The position numbers and the translations under genes were made by a program. From an uncultured bacterium (GTDB lineage Bacteria > Bacillota_I > Bacilli_A > RFN20 > CAG-826), in assembly GCA_949283025.1 (NCBI GenBank), contig CASDRB010000013.1, positions 1-64,000 of the forward strand: a stretch of 64,000 nucleotides of DNA, given 5' to 3'. A model generated the notes under the pieces. It saw nothing but the letters and a program-made list of their open reading frames with translations, had not been told where the DNA came from and made no database searches. The stretch's first letter is position 1, and the number at the start of each line of letters is the position of its first letter. Shown one piece after another: positions 16,334 through 26,158 of this stretch.

Positions 16334-17701
16334 TTAAATATGCAAAATACATCGAGTTTCCTTTTTAAGAGTAATAATTAGGGCGGGAATTAGTATTGTG
16401 TTTGCGCATACCCACGCCAAAATATCACTAAAACATAAACCGCTCCAACCAAATAGTTTTGTGAAAAGAATTGAAATAATTATTCTTCCAATAAGCTCAG
16501 CAAACCCTGCTATTACTGTGATATTAGATTTATTAAGTCCTTGTAACGAGCAACGATAAACATAAACAAATGCTAATAAAGAATAAAATATTCCTTCTAT
16601 TAATAAAAACTGTTGCGATAATGGAATGCTATCTATAGGAACATCTTTTGAATGTTAAAGAAGAAGTCGAGACAATAACTATCATTAAATTTAATGAAAC
16701 AATAATAGATATAATCGTAATATATTAATACCTATTTTTATTCTATCAATTTTTTTAGCACCATAATTTTGACCACAAAAGGCCACCATAGTTAAACCAA
16801 GTGATTGTAAAATACCACTTGCAAAATTATTAATTTTACATGCGTTTACATATGAAGTGGCGTATAAATCTTTTATTAAAGATGTCGCATTATTAATTTC
16901 ATCTAAACCATTTACGGCGTTTTGTTGGATAATCAGCCCAATCCCGATAATTGAAAATTGAAAAGCCATTGGAATAGAAATTTTAATATATAAAAATAAT
17001 TCCTTAAAATTAAAATGTAATGATGAAGTATTTGGTCTTGCATTAGGGAATTTGATTAATAAATAAGCCCAACATCCTGCCCCAGAAATAAATTGAGATA
17101 ATATGGTTGCATAACCTGCACCAGCTACCCCTAGTTTAAAACCTAAAATAAATAAGAAATCCAAACCTATGTTTAATAAAACAGAAACAATTAAAGCAAT
17201 TAACGGTGTTTTAGAATCACCTAAACTTCTTAAAATATGAGCGCTTAAATTATAAAAAATGGTTGCAAATAAACCTAAATAAATAGTAAGCATATATTCA
17301 TTTGCCGAATCGATTAAATTTGGTTGTGTATTAACTAACTCCAACAATGGCCGGCTAGTTAATATAGCTAATATAGTCAAAATAATGCTGGCACAAATAG
17401 CTAAAATTATTGAAATAAAAATACCTTTTTGCAAAGATTTATAATTTTTTGCGCCATAATGTTGGCTGATTGGAATAGCTAAACCGAAAGTAATCCATTG
17501 GCAAAACCCAGTATCAAAAAACACTAATGAGCTCGTAACTCCAATTGAAACATATGCATTCGAATCAATTGTTTGTCCAACAATTATAGCATCCATCGAT
17601 TAAGCCGTAACATTGTTGCAATACCATACCTAATAATATAGGCAACCAAAATAACAAAATTGTTTTAGTATTTTTCCATTTGTAAAATCAATATTTTTCA
17701 T
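16334..17701 (-). pseudogene. MATE-family efflux pump, broken by frameshifts
   Basis: A MATE multidrug exporter gene in pieces. The longest open piece (16691-17596) covers the middle of the protein, from DAIIVGQ through the second-half repeat. Reading the flanking minus-strand sequence in other frames restores both ends. The start MKNIDFTNGKILK at 17701 is followed, after a one-base loss, by ILLFWLPILLGMVLQQ; a 4-bp GATG duplication near 17600 breaks it again. The 3' end resumes as SKDVPIDSIPLSQQFLLIEG then LQGLNKSNITVIAGFAELIGR, ending at 16334. At least four frame changes are needed, so the gene is dead unless the assembly is poor. It lies downstream of the glycosidase operon. Confidence 0.85.
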
Positions 17702-17705
17702 ATGC

Positions 17706-17735
17706 AAAAGAAAAATCTTCATAAGAAGACTTTTC
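17706..17735 (-). terminator. Terminator after glycosidase operon
   Basis: GAAAAATCTTC (17710-17720) pairs with GAAGACTTTTC (17725-17735) around a 4-base loop. On the minus strand the stem runs into TTTTTCTTTT, fitting a Rho-independent terminator 20 bp after the stop of the GH32 lipoprotein gene. Confidence 0.6.
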
Positions 17736-17756
17736 AAATATAATCAGGAGGAAAAA

Positions 17757-19895
17757 TTACATATCATATGCAAATCTAGCATCGCTTAACATATCAACTT
17801 TTAAATCTTTAAATTCAGCACTGCCAGATTCAGCAAACAATGATAATTCAAATTTTTCAAAATCAAAATCGTTTGCCTTAGCGGTTAAAGAATATTCATC
17901 ATTAATAAACAATTCAATATATTGAGTTTCAATAACCAATTTAACATTTATATATTCATCCTTAAAAGAAATGTTTGATAATTTGGAGCGTTGTCTATAT
18001 CCACCAGGTTCTTTTGAATAGACCATCATCTCATTAGAATCTAAAGATAACACAGCATTAGTATAAAAACTCGTTTTATCATCATTTCTAATTTTAACAC
18101 CGACATCTTTTGCTCCATTTGCTTTTACTTTAAAAGTAATAATTGTTCGATCATATCGACCAGGTAAATTAACCTCATGATAGTTTTTATAATTTGCAGT
18201 TGAATTTTCTTGTCCGTTTCCTTCAAAAATCAAAGATGTATCATTAATAGAATATAGACCTATATTTGATGACATTGAATTAGAATTTAAAGCAAACAAG
18301 TTTCCCTTATTTAATAAATCAGTCATATATGGATCCATTCTAGAACCTAATGTACCATCTTCTTTTTGATATATTTCTCTTGCAATATTTAAAGCGCCGC
18401 CCCAATAATTTCCAGATGCTTGTTTAGGAATCCAACCAAACATATAAAACCTTGTTCCAACTTGCACTATTTGAGCTGCACAAACATCTTCGCCATCTAG
18501 ACGTCTTTCACCATTTTTAGCAAAATCAATATCATCTAGAGTTTGATTTTTTTCGCCCATCCAATATGACATAGCACCTACGCCATGAACAGATTGCCCA
18601 TATAAAGAAGCAAACAAATACCATCTATCACCAATTTTGACAATTTGCGATACTTCTGGTTCGTCTCTTTTGCTTGCGCCAGCATTATCAAATCGCAACA
18701 ATTCTTTTTGTTCATCTTCCCAATATTCCATTGTATTGCCTTTTGATGTGACTAACTTTAATCCACAATCAAAATCATCTGGGTCATGCCCTTCATAAAA
18801 TTTATTGTTGTAATACCCTAAATATACAACGCGGTATTTATCAACGTCCTCATCATAAAAAACATATGGGTCCCTTGCTCCTCTTGGATAATCGACTTTA
18901 GGCAAATATGTTGTTTGAAAATTTTCATCGACTCCTTCTCCTGCTTCCCAAACCAATAAATCTTTAGATTTAGAACCCCAAATAACTTCTTGACTGTATC
19001 CAGACAAACTACGATAGTATTCTCCATCTTTTGTGACACCTAAAACATAATAAGGTGCAGCAGGACCATTAATGTCATCTTTTTTAAGTCTAGGTTCTTC
19101 AACAAAATTAATCATATTTTTTGATGTGGTAAGCATCGTATCATAATTTCCGTTAGTAGCTAAATGAAACATATACATCTGACCATTATCATAATACGGA
19201 TGAACATCACCATAATGTTTCTCAGCACCGCTTGATTCATGAGTTCCGCTTAAATCTTGGTGCAGTTGATAATATTTAGCAGTCAACGTCGCTTCAATGA
19301 TAGGATTATATTCAATACTTCCTTCGCCAATCAATGTGAAAGTAATTTTATCATTGGCGTTAACATTTATTGTATTTTCAAAATATTTTAAACCTGTTGA
19401 TGTCAATTCAATAATTTGAGTATTTCCATTATTAATGCTAATTTCAACTGTTAATTTATCTTTTATTTCAACAACATTTATTGAAGAATAAATTACCATC
19501 TCTCCGGTTTTAGTAGATGTATATTCTCTTTGAGCATAGACATTTTCTGTGGAGATCATTAATTTATTGTTAAATGACGCACCTTCAAATTCAAAACCAA
19601 AATCTGTCTTATCCATTTCAGATGTTTGCAATTGTTTGACATAATTATATTTCCAACCATTATATCCTTGTTCAATTTTGCCTTGATAACCATGACTTGC
19701 CATTGCTACTGCAGCTAAAGACATATTCCCATACGCCTCGTTTGAATAACCATTATATATTTCTTCATATGGTGTTTGTGGTTCTGGTGGCGTTGGTTGA
19801 GATGACATGCTGCTTCCTCCTACTGGGTTACATCCTAATAATAACGCTGAAGATAAAAAAGTAAACGAAAGACCAATCAAATATTTCTTATTCAT
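17757..19895 (-). CDS. Surface lipoprotein glycosidase, GH32 type with extra N-terminal module
   Basis: A 712-residue lipoprotein: the signal peptide ends in the lipobox LLLGC (Cys at about 22) followed by a short Ser/Pro linker. Residues about 45-205 form an extra, probably beta-rich module of unknown family that may bind carbohydrate. A GH32-like five-bladed propeller follows, with GDVHPYYDNGQMYMFHL (nucleophile Asp region), ARDPYVFYDED (RDP motif) and DEPEVSQIVKIGDRWYLFA (acid/base Glu region). The last 150 residues look like the GH32 C-terminal beta-sandwich. It should cut fructan-like or other oligosaccharides outside the cell for the Opp-type importer encoded in the same operon. Fructan specificity is inferred from family only. 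Overlaps the preceding small gene by 8 bp. Confidence 0.85.
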   Translation of the reverse strand: MNKKYLIGLSFTFLSSALLLGCNPVGGSSMSSQPTPPEPQTPYEEIYNGYSNEAYGNMSLAAVAMASHGYQGKIEQGYNGWKYNYVKQLQTSEMDKTDFGFEFEGASFNNKLMISTENVYAQREYTSTKTGEMVIYSSINVVEIKDKLTVEISINNGNTQIIELTSTGLKYFENTINVNANDKITFTLIGEGSIEYNPIIEATLTAKYYQLHQDLSGTHESSGAEKHYGDVHPYYDNGQMYMFHLATNGNYDTMLTTSKNMINFVEEPRLKKDDINGPAAPYYVLGVTKDGEYYRSLSGYSQEVIWGSKSKDLLVWEAGEGVDENFQTTYLPKVDYPRGARDPYVFYDEDVDKYRVVYLGYYNNKFYEGHDPDDFDCGLKLVTSKGNTMEYWEDEQKELLRFDNAGASKRDEPEVSQIVKIGDRWYLFASLYGQSVHGVGAMSYWMGEKNQTLDDIDFAKNGERRLDGEDVCAAQIVQVGTRFYMFGWIPKQASGNYWGGALNIAREIYQKEDGTLGSRMDPYMTDLLNKGNLFALNSNSMSSNIGLYSINDTSLIFEGNGQENSTANYKNYHEVNLPGRYDRTIITFKVKANGAKDVGVKIRNDDKTSFYTNAVLSLDSNEMMVYSKEPGGYRQRSKLSNISFKDEYINVKLVIETQYIELFINDEYSLTAKANDFDFEKFELSLFAESGSAEFKDLKVDMLSDARFAYDM

Positions 19896-20088
19896 AATCT
19901 TTTCCTTTCTTAATTCTGATTCTTAATAATATTGCACTGACGATACACATAATTGCGCATATTGAAAAAGATATAATCGTGATTACAAATTCTGGAGTAT
20001 TAGGCTTAACTAAAAAACAGCAAATTAAGTTTAATAGGCCAAGAATAAGACCGGCTCTTAATGTATAACTGCAAACCTTAGTAATCAT
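19888..20088 (-). CDS. Small two-span membrane protein
   Basis: A 66-residue protein with two predicted membrane spans (about 11-30 and 35-58) and a charged C-terminal tail RIRIKKGKDYE. It sits between the ATPase gene and the GH32 lipoprotein gene, overlapping the latter by 8 bp, so it is translated as part of the operon. I recognise no family. It may be a small accessory subunit of the importer or of lipoprotein anchoring; nothing in the sequence decides this. Confidence 0.65.
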   Translation of the reverse strand: MITKVCSYTLRAGLILGLLNLICCFLVKPNTPEFVITIISFSICAIMCIVSAILLRIRIKKGKDYE

Positions 20089-21083
20089 TAATCAATCTCC
20101 TTATAATATGGACACAAAACTTTAATACCATTTACATTTTGATATTCAATATCGTCGGTTTCACAACCTTGTTTACAATATAGGCATCTTGCATAAAACG
20201 GGCATCCTTTATTTCTATGTTCTAATGATGACATTTCCATCCCTTTAATTTTTATTTCCGCCATATTTTTGGCAATTTTAGGATCTGGAACTGGGACAGC
20301 ACTTAACAAAGCTTTAGAATATGGATGTTGTGGCTGTTTTAAAAAATCATTGATGTTGCCATATTCAACAATTTGTCCTAAATACATAACAGCGATTTTG
20401 CCACCATCAGCGATAAATTTTGCTGTTCCTAAATCGTGAGTAATATAAATAAAAGCGATATTAAATTTTTTATTTAAGTCACTCATCAAATTCAAAATTG
20501 ATAGCCTTAAAGAAACATCAATCATTGAAACCGGTTCATCGGCTACGATTAATTTAGGATTTAACGATAATGCTCTAGCTAACAAAATTCTTTGTCTTTG
20601 GCCACCAGATAATTGATGGGGATATTTATTTAAATATTGTTCTGCTGGAGTTAATCCTACTAAAGATAAAAGTTCTTCAAGTCTTTTATTTAATTCGTCT
20701 TTTTTTATTCTTTTCTGCCTAGTTTTAATTGGTGCAGATAAAGACTGATATATAGTTCTAACTGGATTTAAAGCAGCGTAACTATCTTGTTGGACAAACT
20801 GAACATCATTTCTAAAAACATTAAAATCTTTTTTAAAAAATGAATAAATATTATTTCCTTTATATTTGACATTTCCATTAGTGGGCTTTAACAATCCAGT
20901 GATGACTCTACCTAAAGTAGTTTTCCCACACCCAGATTCCCCTACGACTGCTAAAATTTCACCTTCATATATGTTTAAGGAAACATTTTTTAAGACATGG
21001 AATTTTCTTTCTTTATGTCCTAATTTGGCTACTTTAGAAAAAACAACATTAATATCACTTAATTCCAAAATTGGTTCGCTCAT
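20088..21083 (-). CDS. Opp/Dpp-type ABC importer ATPase (F subunit)
   Basis: A 331-residue ATP-binding subunit of the oligopeptide/dipeptide transporter class. It has Walker A GESGCGKTTLGR, signature LSGGQRQRILLARAL, Walker B KLIVADEPVSMIDVS and the switch His in YITHDLGT. The C-terminus has the OppF-like cysteine-containing segment CPFYARCLYCKQGC with a final Cys near the end, the region that can hold an iron-sulphur cluster in relatives. The ATG at 21083 is preceded by AAGGAGG, so the upstream in-frame codons (to 21131) are not used. It pairs with the D subunit two bases upstream. Energises import with the permeases encoded above it. Confidence 0.93.
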   Translation of the reverse strand: MSEPILELSDINVVFSKVAKLGHKERKFHVLKNVSLNIYEGEILAVVGESGCGKTTLGRVITGLLKPTNGNVKYKGNNIYSFFKKDFNVFRNDVQFVQQDSYAALNPVRTIYQSLSAPIKTRQKRIKKDELNKRLEELLSLVGLTPAEQYLNKYPHQLSGGQRQRILLARALSLNPKLIVADEPVSMIDVSLRLSILNLMSDLNKKFNIAFIYITHDLGTAKFIADGGKIAVMYLGQIVEYGNINDFLKQPQHPYSKALLSAVPVPDPKIAKNMAEIKIKGMEMSSLEHRNKGCPFYARCLYCKQGCETDDIEYQNVNGIKVLCPYYKEID

Positions 21084-21084
21084 A

Positions 21085-22137
21085 TTATTGTTCCTCCTTA
21101 TCGTATAAATGACACAAAATTTCATGTCCATTAGCCAAATAATGACGTTTAGGTGTCTGTGTTTTACATCTTTCCATACATTTGCTACATCGTGGATTAA
21201 ATACGCAACCTGTAGGCAAATTTTTTAAATCTGGAGTTTGGCCAGGAATAGATTTTAATGTCTTATTATCAACAATTAAGGAAGGCGTAGCAGAAATAAG
21301 GCCATCTGTATATGGATGATAGCGTTTTTCAAAAACTTCTTCAGTTGTGCCATATTCCATTAACTGTCCAGCATACATAACTCCAATATAATCGCTAAAT
21401 TTAGCCACTATGCCAACATCATGTGTCAGCAACAACATTGATACTCCTTGTTCGACATTCACTCTTTTTAAAATTCTAAAAATATAATCTTGAGTAATGA
21501 CATCTAAAGCTGTTGTTGGTTCATCTAATATGATTAATTTGGGATTTAATAACAATGCAAACGCAATCATTACTCTTTGTTTCATTCCTCCACTTAATTC
21601 ATGTGGATACATAATGGAAACTCGCTCATAATCAAGATTGACAATTTGCAAAACTTCTTTCATTTTGTTCTCAGCGTATTTTTTAAATTCTTTATACCCT
21701 AACTTTTCCAATTTGTGGACCGCTAAAGTTTCATAAAATTGATCATAAATTGTCATCAAAGGATTAAGCGATGATTGAGCTCCTTGAAAAACCATTGACG
21801 TTTCTTTCCAACGATAAAGATTCAACTCTTTTTCTTTTAATTTAGCTATGTCAGTTGTCATATATCTATCATGATCAACTGTTGATGACATTGATTTTAA
21901 ATATTCATCGTCATGATAATAAATAACTTCTCCACTGACGATGACACCAGGTTCACTGATGCAATTAATTAAAGAACTAGCTAAAGTAGTTTTTCCAGAA
22001 CCAGATTCACCAACCAAAGCTGTTATTTTTCCTTTTTTTATATTTAAAGTTACATCATTAACAGCTCTTAAGGAATATTTTCTAAGTTTATATTCAATTG
22101 AGACATTTTTAATTTCAAATAAATTCTCATTATTCAT
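21085..22137 (-). CDS. Opp/Dpp-type ABC importer ATPase (D subunit)
   Basis: A 350-residue ATPase with Walker A GESGSGKTTLASSL, signature HELSGGMKQRVMIAFAL, Walker B KLIILDEPTTALDV and switch His LLLTHDVGI. The oligo_HPY-type C-terminal extension carries YHPYTDGLISATPSL, then CVFNPRCSKCMERC, the cysteine motif typical of OppD/DppD. Compared with the F subunit it has a longer Q-loop region (about 75-115 including MSSTVDHDRYMTT), an insertion I do not recognise. It lies two bases after the C permease gene. Substrate specificity is set by the binding protein, not by this subunit. Confidence 0.93.
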   Translation of the reverse strand: MNNENLFEIKNVSIEYKLRKYSLRAVNDVTLNIKKGKITALVGESGSGKTTLASSLINCISEPGVIVSGEVIYYHDDEYLKSMSSTVDHDRYMTTDIAKLKEKELNLYRWKETSMVFQGAQSSLNPLMTIYDQFYETLAVHKLEKLGYKEFKKYAENKMKEVLQIVNLDYERVSIMYPHELSGGMKQRVMIAFALLLNPKLIILDEPTTALDVITQDYIFRILKRVNVEQGVSMLLLTHDVGIVAKFSDYIGVMYAGQLMEYGTTEEVFEKRYHPYTDGLISATPSLIVDNKTLKSIPGQTPDLKNLPTGCVFNPRCSKCMERCKTQTPKRHYLANGHEILCHLYDKEEQ

Positions 22138-22139
22138 AT

Positions 22140-23087
22140 TTAGTCTCTCCTTAAGCGTGGATTTAAGGTTTCATCCAAGCCATTTGAAAGTAATATAGCT
22201 CCTAATTGGAACAAACAAATACAAGCAATTGGCGATAGCAACCATAAAAACCCTTCTTTTAGCATTAATGCACCATAATCTTTTGCAGTAATTAAAATTG
22301 CACCCCAGTTCGTTGGTTCAAACGCCGCCAATCCTAATAACATAATACCAACTGATGAGGTAATAGCATTTTTCATCGCCACGATAAAATTAATTAAAAT
22401 ATACGATGAGACATTAGGCATAACTTCTTTAAAGATGATATGAAATTTAGACATATTCATAACATTACATATTTGAATATAGTCTCTTTCTTTAATAGAA
22501 ATAACTTGCGATCTAATTGCTCGACATAATCCTGCCCAATTAAACACAGATAAAATTAACGCTAGTCCAAATGCATCTTGGACTGTAAACAATGCAGCTA
22601 AAATTAAAAATATTGGCAATGAAGGAATTGTTAAAAATACATTGGTTACAATTTGAATGCATTTGTCTAACCATCCGCCAACAAAACCTGAAATTAGTCC
22701 AAGCGTAACACCGACAACAATCGTTATTGCTGCTGTATAAAAAGCAATTAATAAAACATCTCCAGTTCCTGCGACTAATTGTCTAAAAATATCTCTTCCA
22801 ATTCCATCGGTTCCTAATGGATGTTCCCAACTTGGATACGCTAATTTATTTTCATAGACAACCGTTGGATCATAAGGCCAAATAAGTGGTCCAAAAATAC
22901 CAATAAAGATAAAAATGGCAATGATGATAAAACCAGCGATACTTTTTTTATTAGAAAATAAGATATTTTTTAGTTTAATCAATATTTTTTTGCATATTTC
23001 TGGCAAGTCTTTACAAAAACTAATAAAGCCATTTTTAACTTGCTTTAAAAAATCCATGAACTTGTTTGTTGAAACATTTTTTGCCAT
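22140..23087 (-). CDS. Opp/Dpp-type ABC importer permease (C subunit)
   Basis: A 315-residue inner-membrane permease of the binding-protein-dependent type (BPD_transp_1) with a DppC/OppC layout: an N-terminal cytoplasmic stretch, a first span (about 44-64), the conserved YENKLAYPSWEHPLGTDGIGRDIFRQ segment in pieces such as HPLGTDGIGRDI, then five spans including the EAA-like cytoplasmic loop (GLCRAIRSQVISIKERDYI). The start at 23087 has AGGAGGT about nine bases upstream. It forms the translocation pore with the B subunit. Part of the glycosidase operon. Confidence 0.93.
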   Translation of the reverse strand: MAKNVSTNKFMDFLKQVKNGFISFCKDLPEICKKILIKLKNILFSNKKSIAGFIIIAIFIFIGIFGPLIWPYDPTVVYENKLAYPSWEHPLGTDGIGRDIFRQLVAGTGDVLLIAFYTAAITIVVGVTLGLISGFVGGWLDKCIQIVTNVFLTIPSLPIFLILAALFTVQDAFGLALILSVFNWAGLCRAIRSQVISIKERDYIQICNVMNMSKFHIIFKEVMPNVSSYILINFIVAMKNAITSSVGIMLLGLAAFEPTNWGAILITAKDYGALMLKEGFLWLLSPIACICLFQLGAILLSNGLDETLNPRLRRD

Positions 23088-23088
23088 G

Positions 23089-24186
23089 TTATGCTGACCT
23101 CCTAATTCTTGGGTCAATTAAGCTGTATATACTGTCAGCAATCAAATTGACAAAAATAACAACGACAGAAATAAAGAATAATATGCCTTGAACCATAAAA
23201 TAATCACGTCGGCCAATACATATACTAAATTGTTGCCCGATACCTGGATAATTAAAAATTGATTCCATAATCGGTGAGCCGCCAAACAACAAAGCAAAAG
23301 TCAACGCTAATGATGTAATTAAAGGCAATAAAGCATTTCTTTTTAAATATTTTTTTCTAATGATACGACTTGGTATTCCTCTTGCTCTTGCAGCGTTTAT
23401 ATAATCTTCGCCTAATACGCCAACCGCACTACCTTTCATCGATAATGCCCAACCACCTATTTGAGCAATAACATAAGCTAAGATCGGCAAAAACGCATGA
23501 TAACAACATGACCAAATAAAAGGGAAATTAAATCCTGGTTCAGCAACCATGATGTCATATGCGCCATTTGTGGGAAATAATTGTAATTGATATGCGAAAA
23601 TATAAAGCAATATAATTCCAATCAAATAATCTGGAATAGATGATGTAACGACAATTAAACTGCTAGCAATAACTTCTTCTGCACCCTTTCTTTTCCAAGC
23701 CATTCTAGCACCAATTGCTGTGCCGATAAAAAATGAAATCACTAGCGCGATTGTCGCCACAAAAAGTGTCCATGGAAGAGTTTTTGCAATCACTTCATTG
23801 ACAGTTAACCCATCAATATACATCGATGTCCCCAAATTTCCTTGAAATAGACCTGATAAATATCGTCCAAAAGAAACAAAGATATTTTCATTAGGATCGT
23901 AATTTAAAATTTGGACAGCGAGGCGAGTTGCTTCTTCAATGGAAATGTTTCTTTGCGCAGCTAATTCACGCGCATAAGATTCAATGATGTCACCTGGCAT
24001 TGAACGAATCAACACAAAACTTAAAATTGTCGTCAATGCCAAGGTAATCAAAGCTATACCGATGCGTTGCCATAAAAAACGATATCGATAAAAGAAGTAA
24101 GTAATCCCACTCCAAATTTTCTTACAAAAATATACAAATTTATTATTTTGTATAGGGCGATTATTATTTAGATTTGAAGTAGCCAT
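23089..24186 (-). CDS. Opp/Dpp-type ABC importer permease (B subunit)
   Basis: A 365-residue permease of the OppB/DppB type. It has one early span (about 42-60) with SFVLIRSMPGDI, the GRYLSGLFQGNLGTS segment that is a hallmark of the B subunit, and five further spans; the EAA loop reads VLGEDYINAARARGIPSRII. The C-terminus DSIYSLIDPRIRRSA is also typical. It is immediately followed by the C subunit gene (about two bases between the frames) and preceded by the binding protein gene. With the C subunit it should pass the oligosaccharide or peptide delivered by the lipoprotein receptor. Confidence 0.93.
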   Translation of the reverse strand: MATSNLNNNRPIQNNKFVYFCKKIWSGITYFFYRYRFLWQRIGIALITLALTTILSFVLIRSMPGDIIESYARELAAQRNISIEEATRLAVQILNYDPNENIFVSFGRYLSGLFQGNLGTSMYIDGLTVNEVIAKTLPWTLFVATIALVISFFIGTAIGARMAWKRKGAEEVIASSLIVVTSSIPDYLIGIILLYIFAYQLQLFPTNGAYDIMVAEPGFNFPFIWSCCYHAFLPILAYVIAQIGGWALSMKGSAVGVLGEDYINAARARGIPSRIIRKKYLKRNALLPLITSLALTFALLFGGSPIMESIFNYPGIGQQFSICIGRRDYFMVQGILFFISVVVIFVNLIADSIYSLIDPRIRRSA

Positions 24187-24204
24187 AATTATACCTTTTA
24201 GTTA

Positions 24205-26127
24205 TTATTTTCCGATTGGATAAAATCCACCAGTAATAAAACTTGTCGCATAAGAATAATGTAAGTTTAATTTACCAAATGCTAAGAAATCTTCTAGGTT
24301 TTCTTCTGAATTAGGGACATAAGTAAGATTTCTATTTTCAGCTAATAAATCCTGCCTTGGCAAACCACCAATCTTGCCACAATTTAAGAAAGAACCTGTA
24401 ACATTTTGATAAAATTGAACGCCATAATTTTTCTTTGCTAATCCCAAGACCAAATCATCGACGCGTTCAGTCAATTCAGCATCGCTTAAACAATACATAC
24501 CATCTAATACATCAACAACTCTAAATGTGCCGCTTCCATCTGCTTTATCTAATTCTAATTTGTACTTTCCAATATATTCTTCAGATGGTGCGTCTTCTTT
24601 TGTAAATTTAGGAAGCTGCATTACTTTAGCAGTAATGTCAGTATAACAATAAATAAATGATCCTGTTGGATAAGAAAACGACATATTTAAATCAGTCCAA
24701 CACATTGACATATCAAACGCAAATGCTTCGCTTTGGGCGGTTCCAAACCATGAATTAAAATCTGACCCACGTTTTAAAACACATTCTATGCCAAAATTAG
24801 CTAAGGCTGCTTGAGCAGCGATTGCTGCACCACTTTGGCCTGGGTGAGAACCATCATAATGAATTGTCGTCGTAATTTTTGTTCCGTTTTTGTACCATTG
24901 GCCATCTACTTTGTTCCATCCGTCTGCTTCAAGTAATTGCGCAGCCTTAGCTTCATCATGCGAATACACTGGTATTTTATTAAAATTTTCTTCGCTCATA
25001 TAAGTAGCTGCTTCAGATGGCGCCATCGACATCAATGGACGATATGAAGTAATTCCATAAGGGTTACCAGCATTTTTAATTGTTTCGCGATCAAAAATAT
25101 ATTGGAACGCTAATCTAACGTTATCAGTCCAAAAATATTCAGATTCGCCATTAATTCCAGTTTTCTTTTTAGTATTTTGATTAAACACTAAACCGATTGC
25201 TCCGGGATCAAACATTTTATAATGAGCCATGTTAGGATTAGATTCAATGATATGTTCTAAAGTATTTTGAGGAGCCAATCCGTCTTGATAATCAATTTTT
25301 CCCATTTGCAACATAGAATAAATTTGATTTAAATCAGACATGCTATTTGTAGCTTTTATATACTCGAATTTTAAATTATCTGCCGCCCAGTAATCTTCGT
25401 TTTTCTTCAAAATCATTTCTGTTTCGCTTTGCCTAAATAATTTATATGGGCCGGTTGCTACAAACCAGTCAGGATTGTGGGCTTTAAATTTGGTGTAGTT
25501 TTCTAAATACGCAGTTTCATCTTCATTTGTTGCTAAATGATTAAATGGAGCCCAACCGGTATATCCAATAGGAGCTTCTGGTGAATTATCTAAAATTTCT
25601 TTTGCTTTATCGACATATTCTTTAAATTCTCCATAATGAACCGAGCCGCTTCTATCGACTGCTAAAAGCAATGTCTTAACTTTATCATTTGGTTCCATTG
25701 CTTCTTTCCAATTAATTGTGAATGTTTTATCATCAATTTTTTCAAAAGAATCAATATAATTTGTTACTTGCCCTTGATTGATATAGTAATATCCCATTGC
25801 ATCATCTGATGTAAATGGGTCACCATTGTGCCAATTTGCATCTTCTCTTAATGTCACTGTAGTCGTATGATCGGTATGATGTTCCACTGATTCTGCCAAT
25901 ACAAAAAACACTTCATCAGTCGAACGAACGTATTGAACTAACGCTTCAACACTGAACCAATTCAATGGCCCAATATTAGAACCTGAATTCAAATGGTTTT
26001 TCATGCCGACTTTATCCCAATTTTGAAGTATGTTGAAGGTAAGACTTTCTGTTGATAATGCTGATTTGCATCCGCTTAATAAAATAGCGCCTAATGATGC
26101 AATAGCTAGAAATTTAATTTTTTTCAT
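24205..26127 (-). CDS. Substrate-binding lipoprotein of Opp-type importer (SBP family 5)
   Basis: A 640-residue solute-binding lipoprotein. The signal peptide ends ILLSGC; the mature protein shows the SBP_bac_5 pattern, for example VTLREDANWHNGDPFTSDD near residue 125, TGPYKLFR, and the C-lobe segment VRLAFQYIFDRETIKNAG. At 640 residues it is longer than most peptide-binding family members (about 520-560), as in cluster C proteins that bind long oligopeptides or oligosaccharides. The ATG at 26127 follows AAGGAG, ruling out the earlier in-frame codon at 26178. Because every other gene of the operon is a glycosidase or transporter part, an oligosaccharide ligand is more likely than a peptide; this is inference from context. 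Confidence 0.92.
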   Translation of the reverse strand: MKKIKFLAIASLGAILLSGCKSALSTESLTFNILQNWDKVGMKNHLNSGSNIGPLNWFSVEALVQYVRSTDEVFFVLAESVEHHTDHTTTVTLREDANWHNGDPFTSDDAMGYYYINQGQVTNYIDSFEKIDDKTFTINWKEAMEPNDKVKTLLLAVDRSGSVHYGEFKEYVDKAKEILDNSPEAPIGYTGWAPFNHLATNEDETAYLENYTKFKAHNPDWFVATGPYKLFRQSETEMILKKNEDYWAADNLKFEYIKATNSMSDLNQIYSMLQMGKIDYQDGLAPQNTLEHIIESNPNMAHYKMFDPGAIGLVFNQNTKKKTGINGESEYFWTDNVRLAFQYIFDRETIKNAGNPYGITSYRPLMSMAPSEAATYMSEENFNKIPVYSHDEAKAAQLLEADGWNKVDGQWYKNGTKITTTIHYDGSHPGQSGAAIAAQAALANFGIECVLKRGSDFNSWFGTAQSEAFAFDMSMCWTDLNMSFSYPTGSFIYCYTDITAKVMQLPKFTKEDAPSEEYIGKYKLELDKADGSGTFRVVDVLDGMYCLSDAELTERVDDLVLGLAKKNYGVQFYQNVTGSFLNCGKIGGLPRQDLLAENRNLTYVPNSEENLEDFLAFGKLNLHYSYATSFITGGFYPIGK

Positions 26128-26158
26128 ATACACTCCTTTATTTTTATAATGAATAATT

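Noticed and set aside
16691-17596. Intact 301-residue MATE transporter
   Set aside because: Both ends of the MATE protein are found in other frames next to it, so it is a fragment of a broken gene.
20088-26127. Peptide uptake as the role of the Opp-type importer
   Set aside because: Not excluded, but operon content (three glycosidases, LacI regulator) and no peptidase genes make a sugar ligand the better reading.
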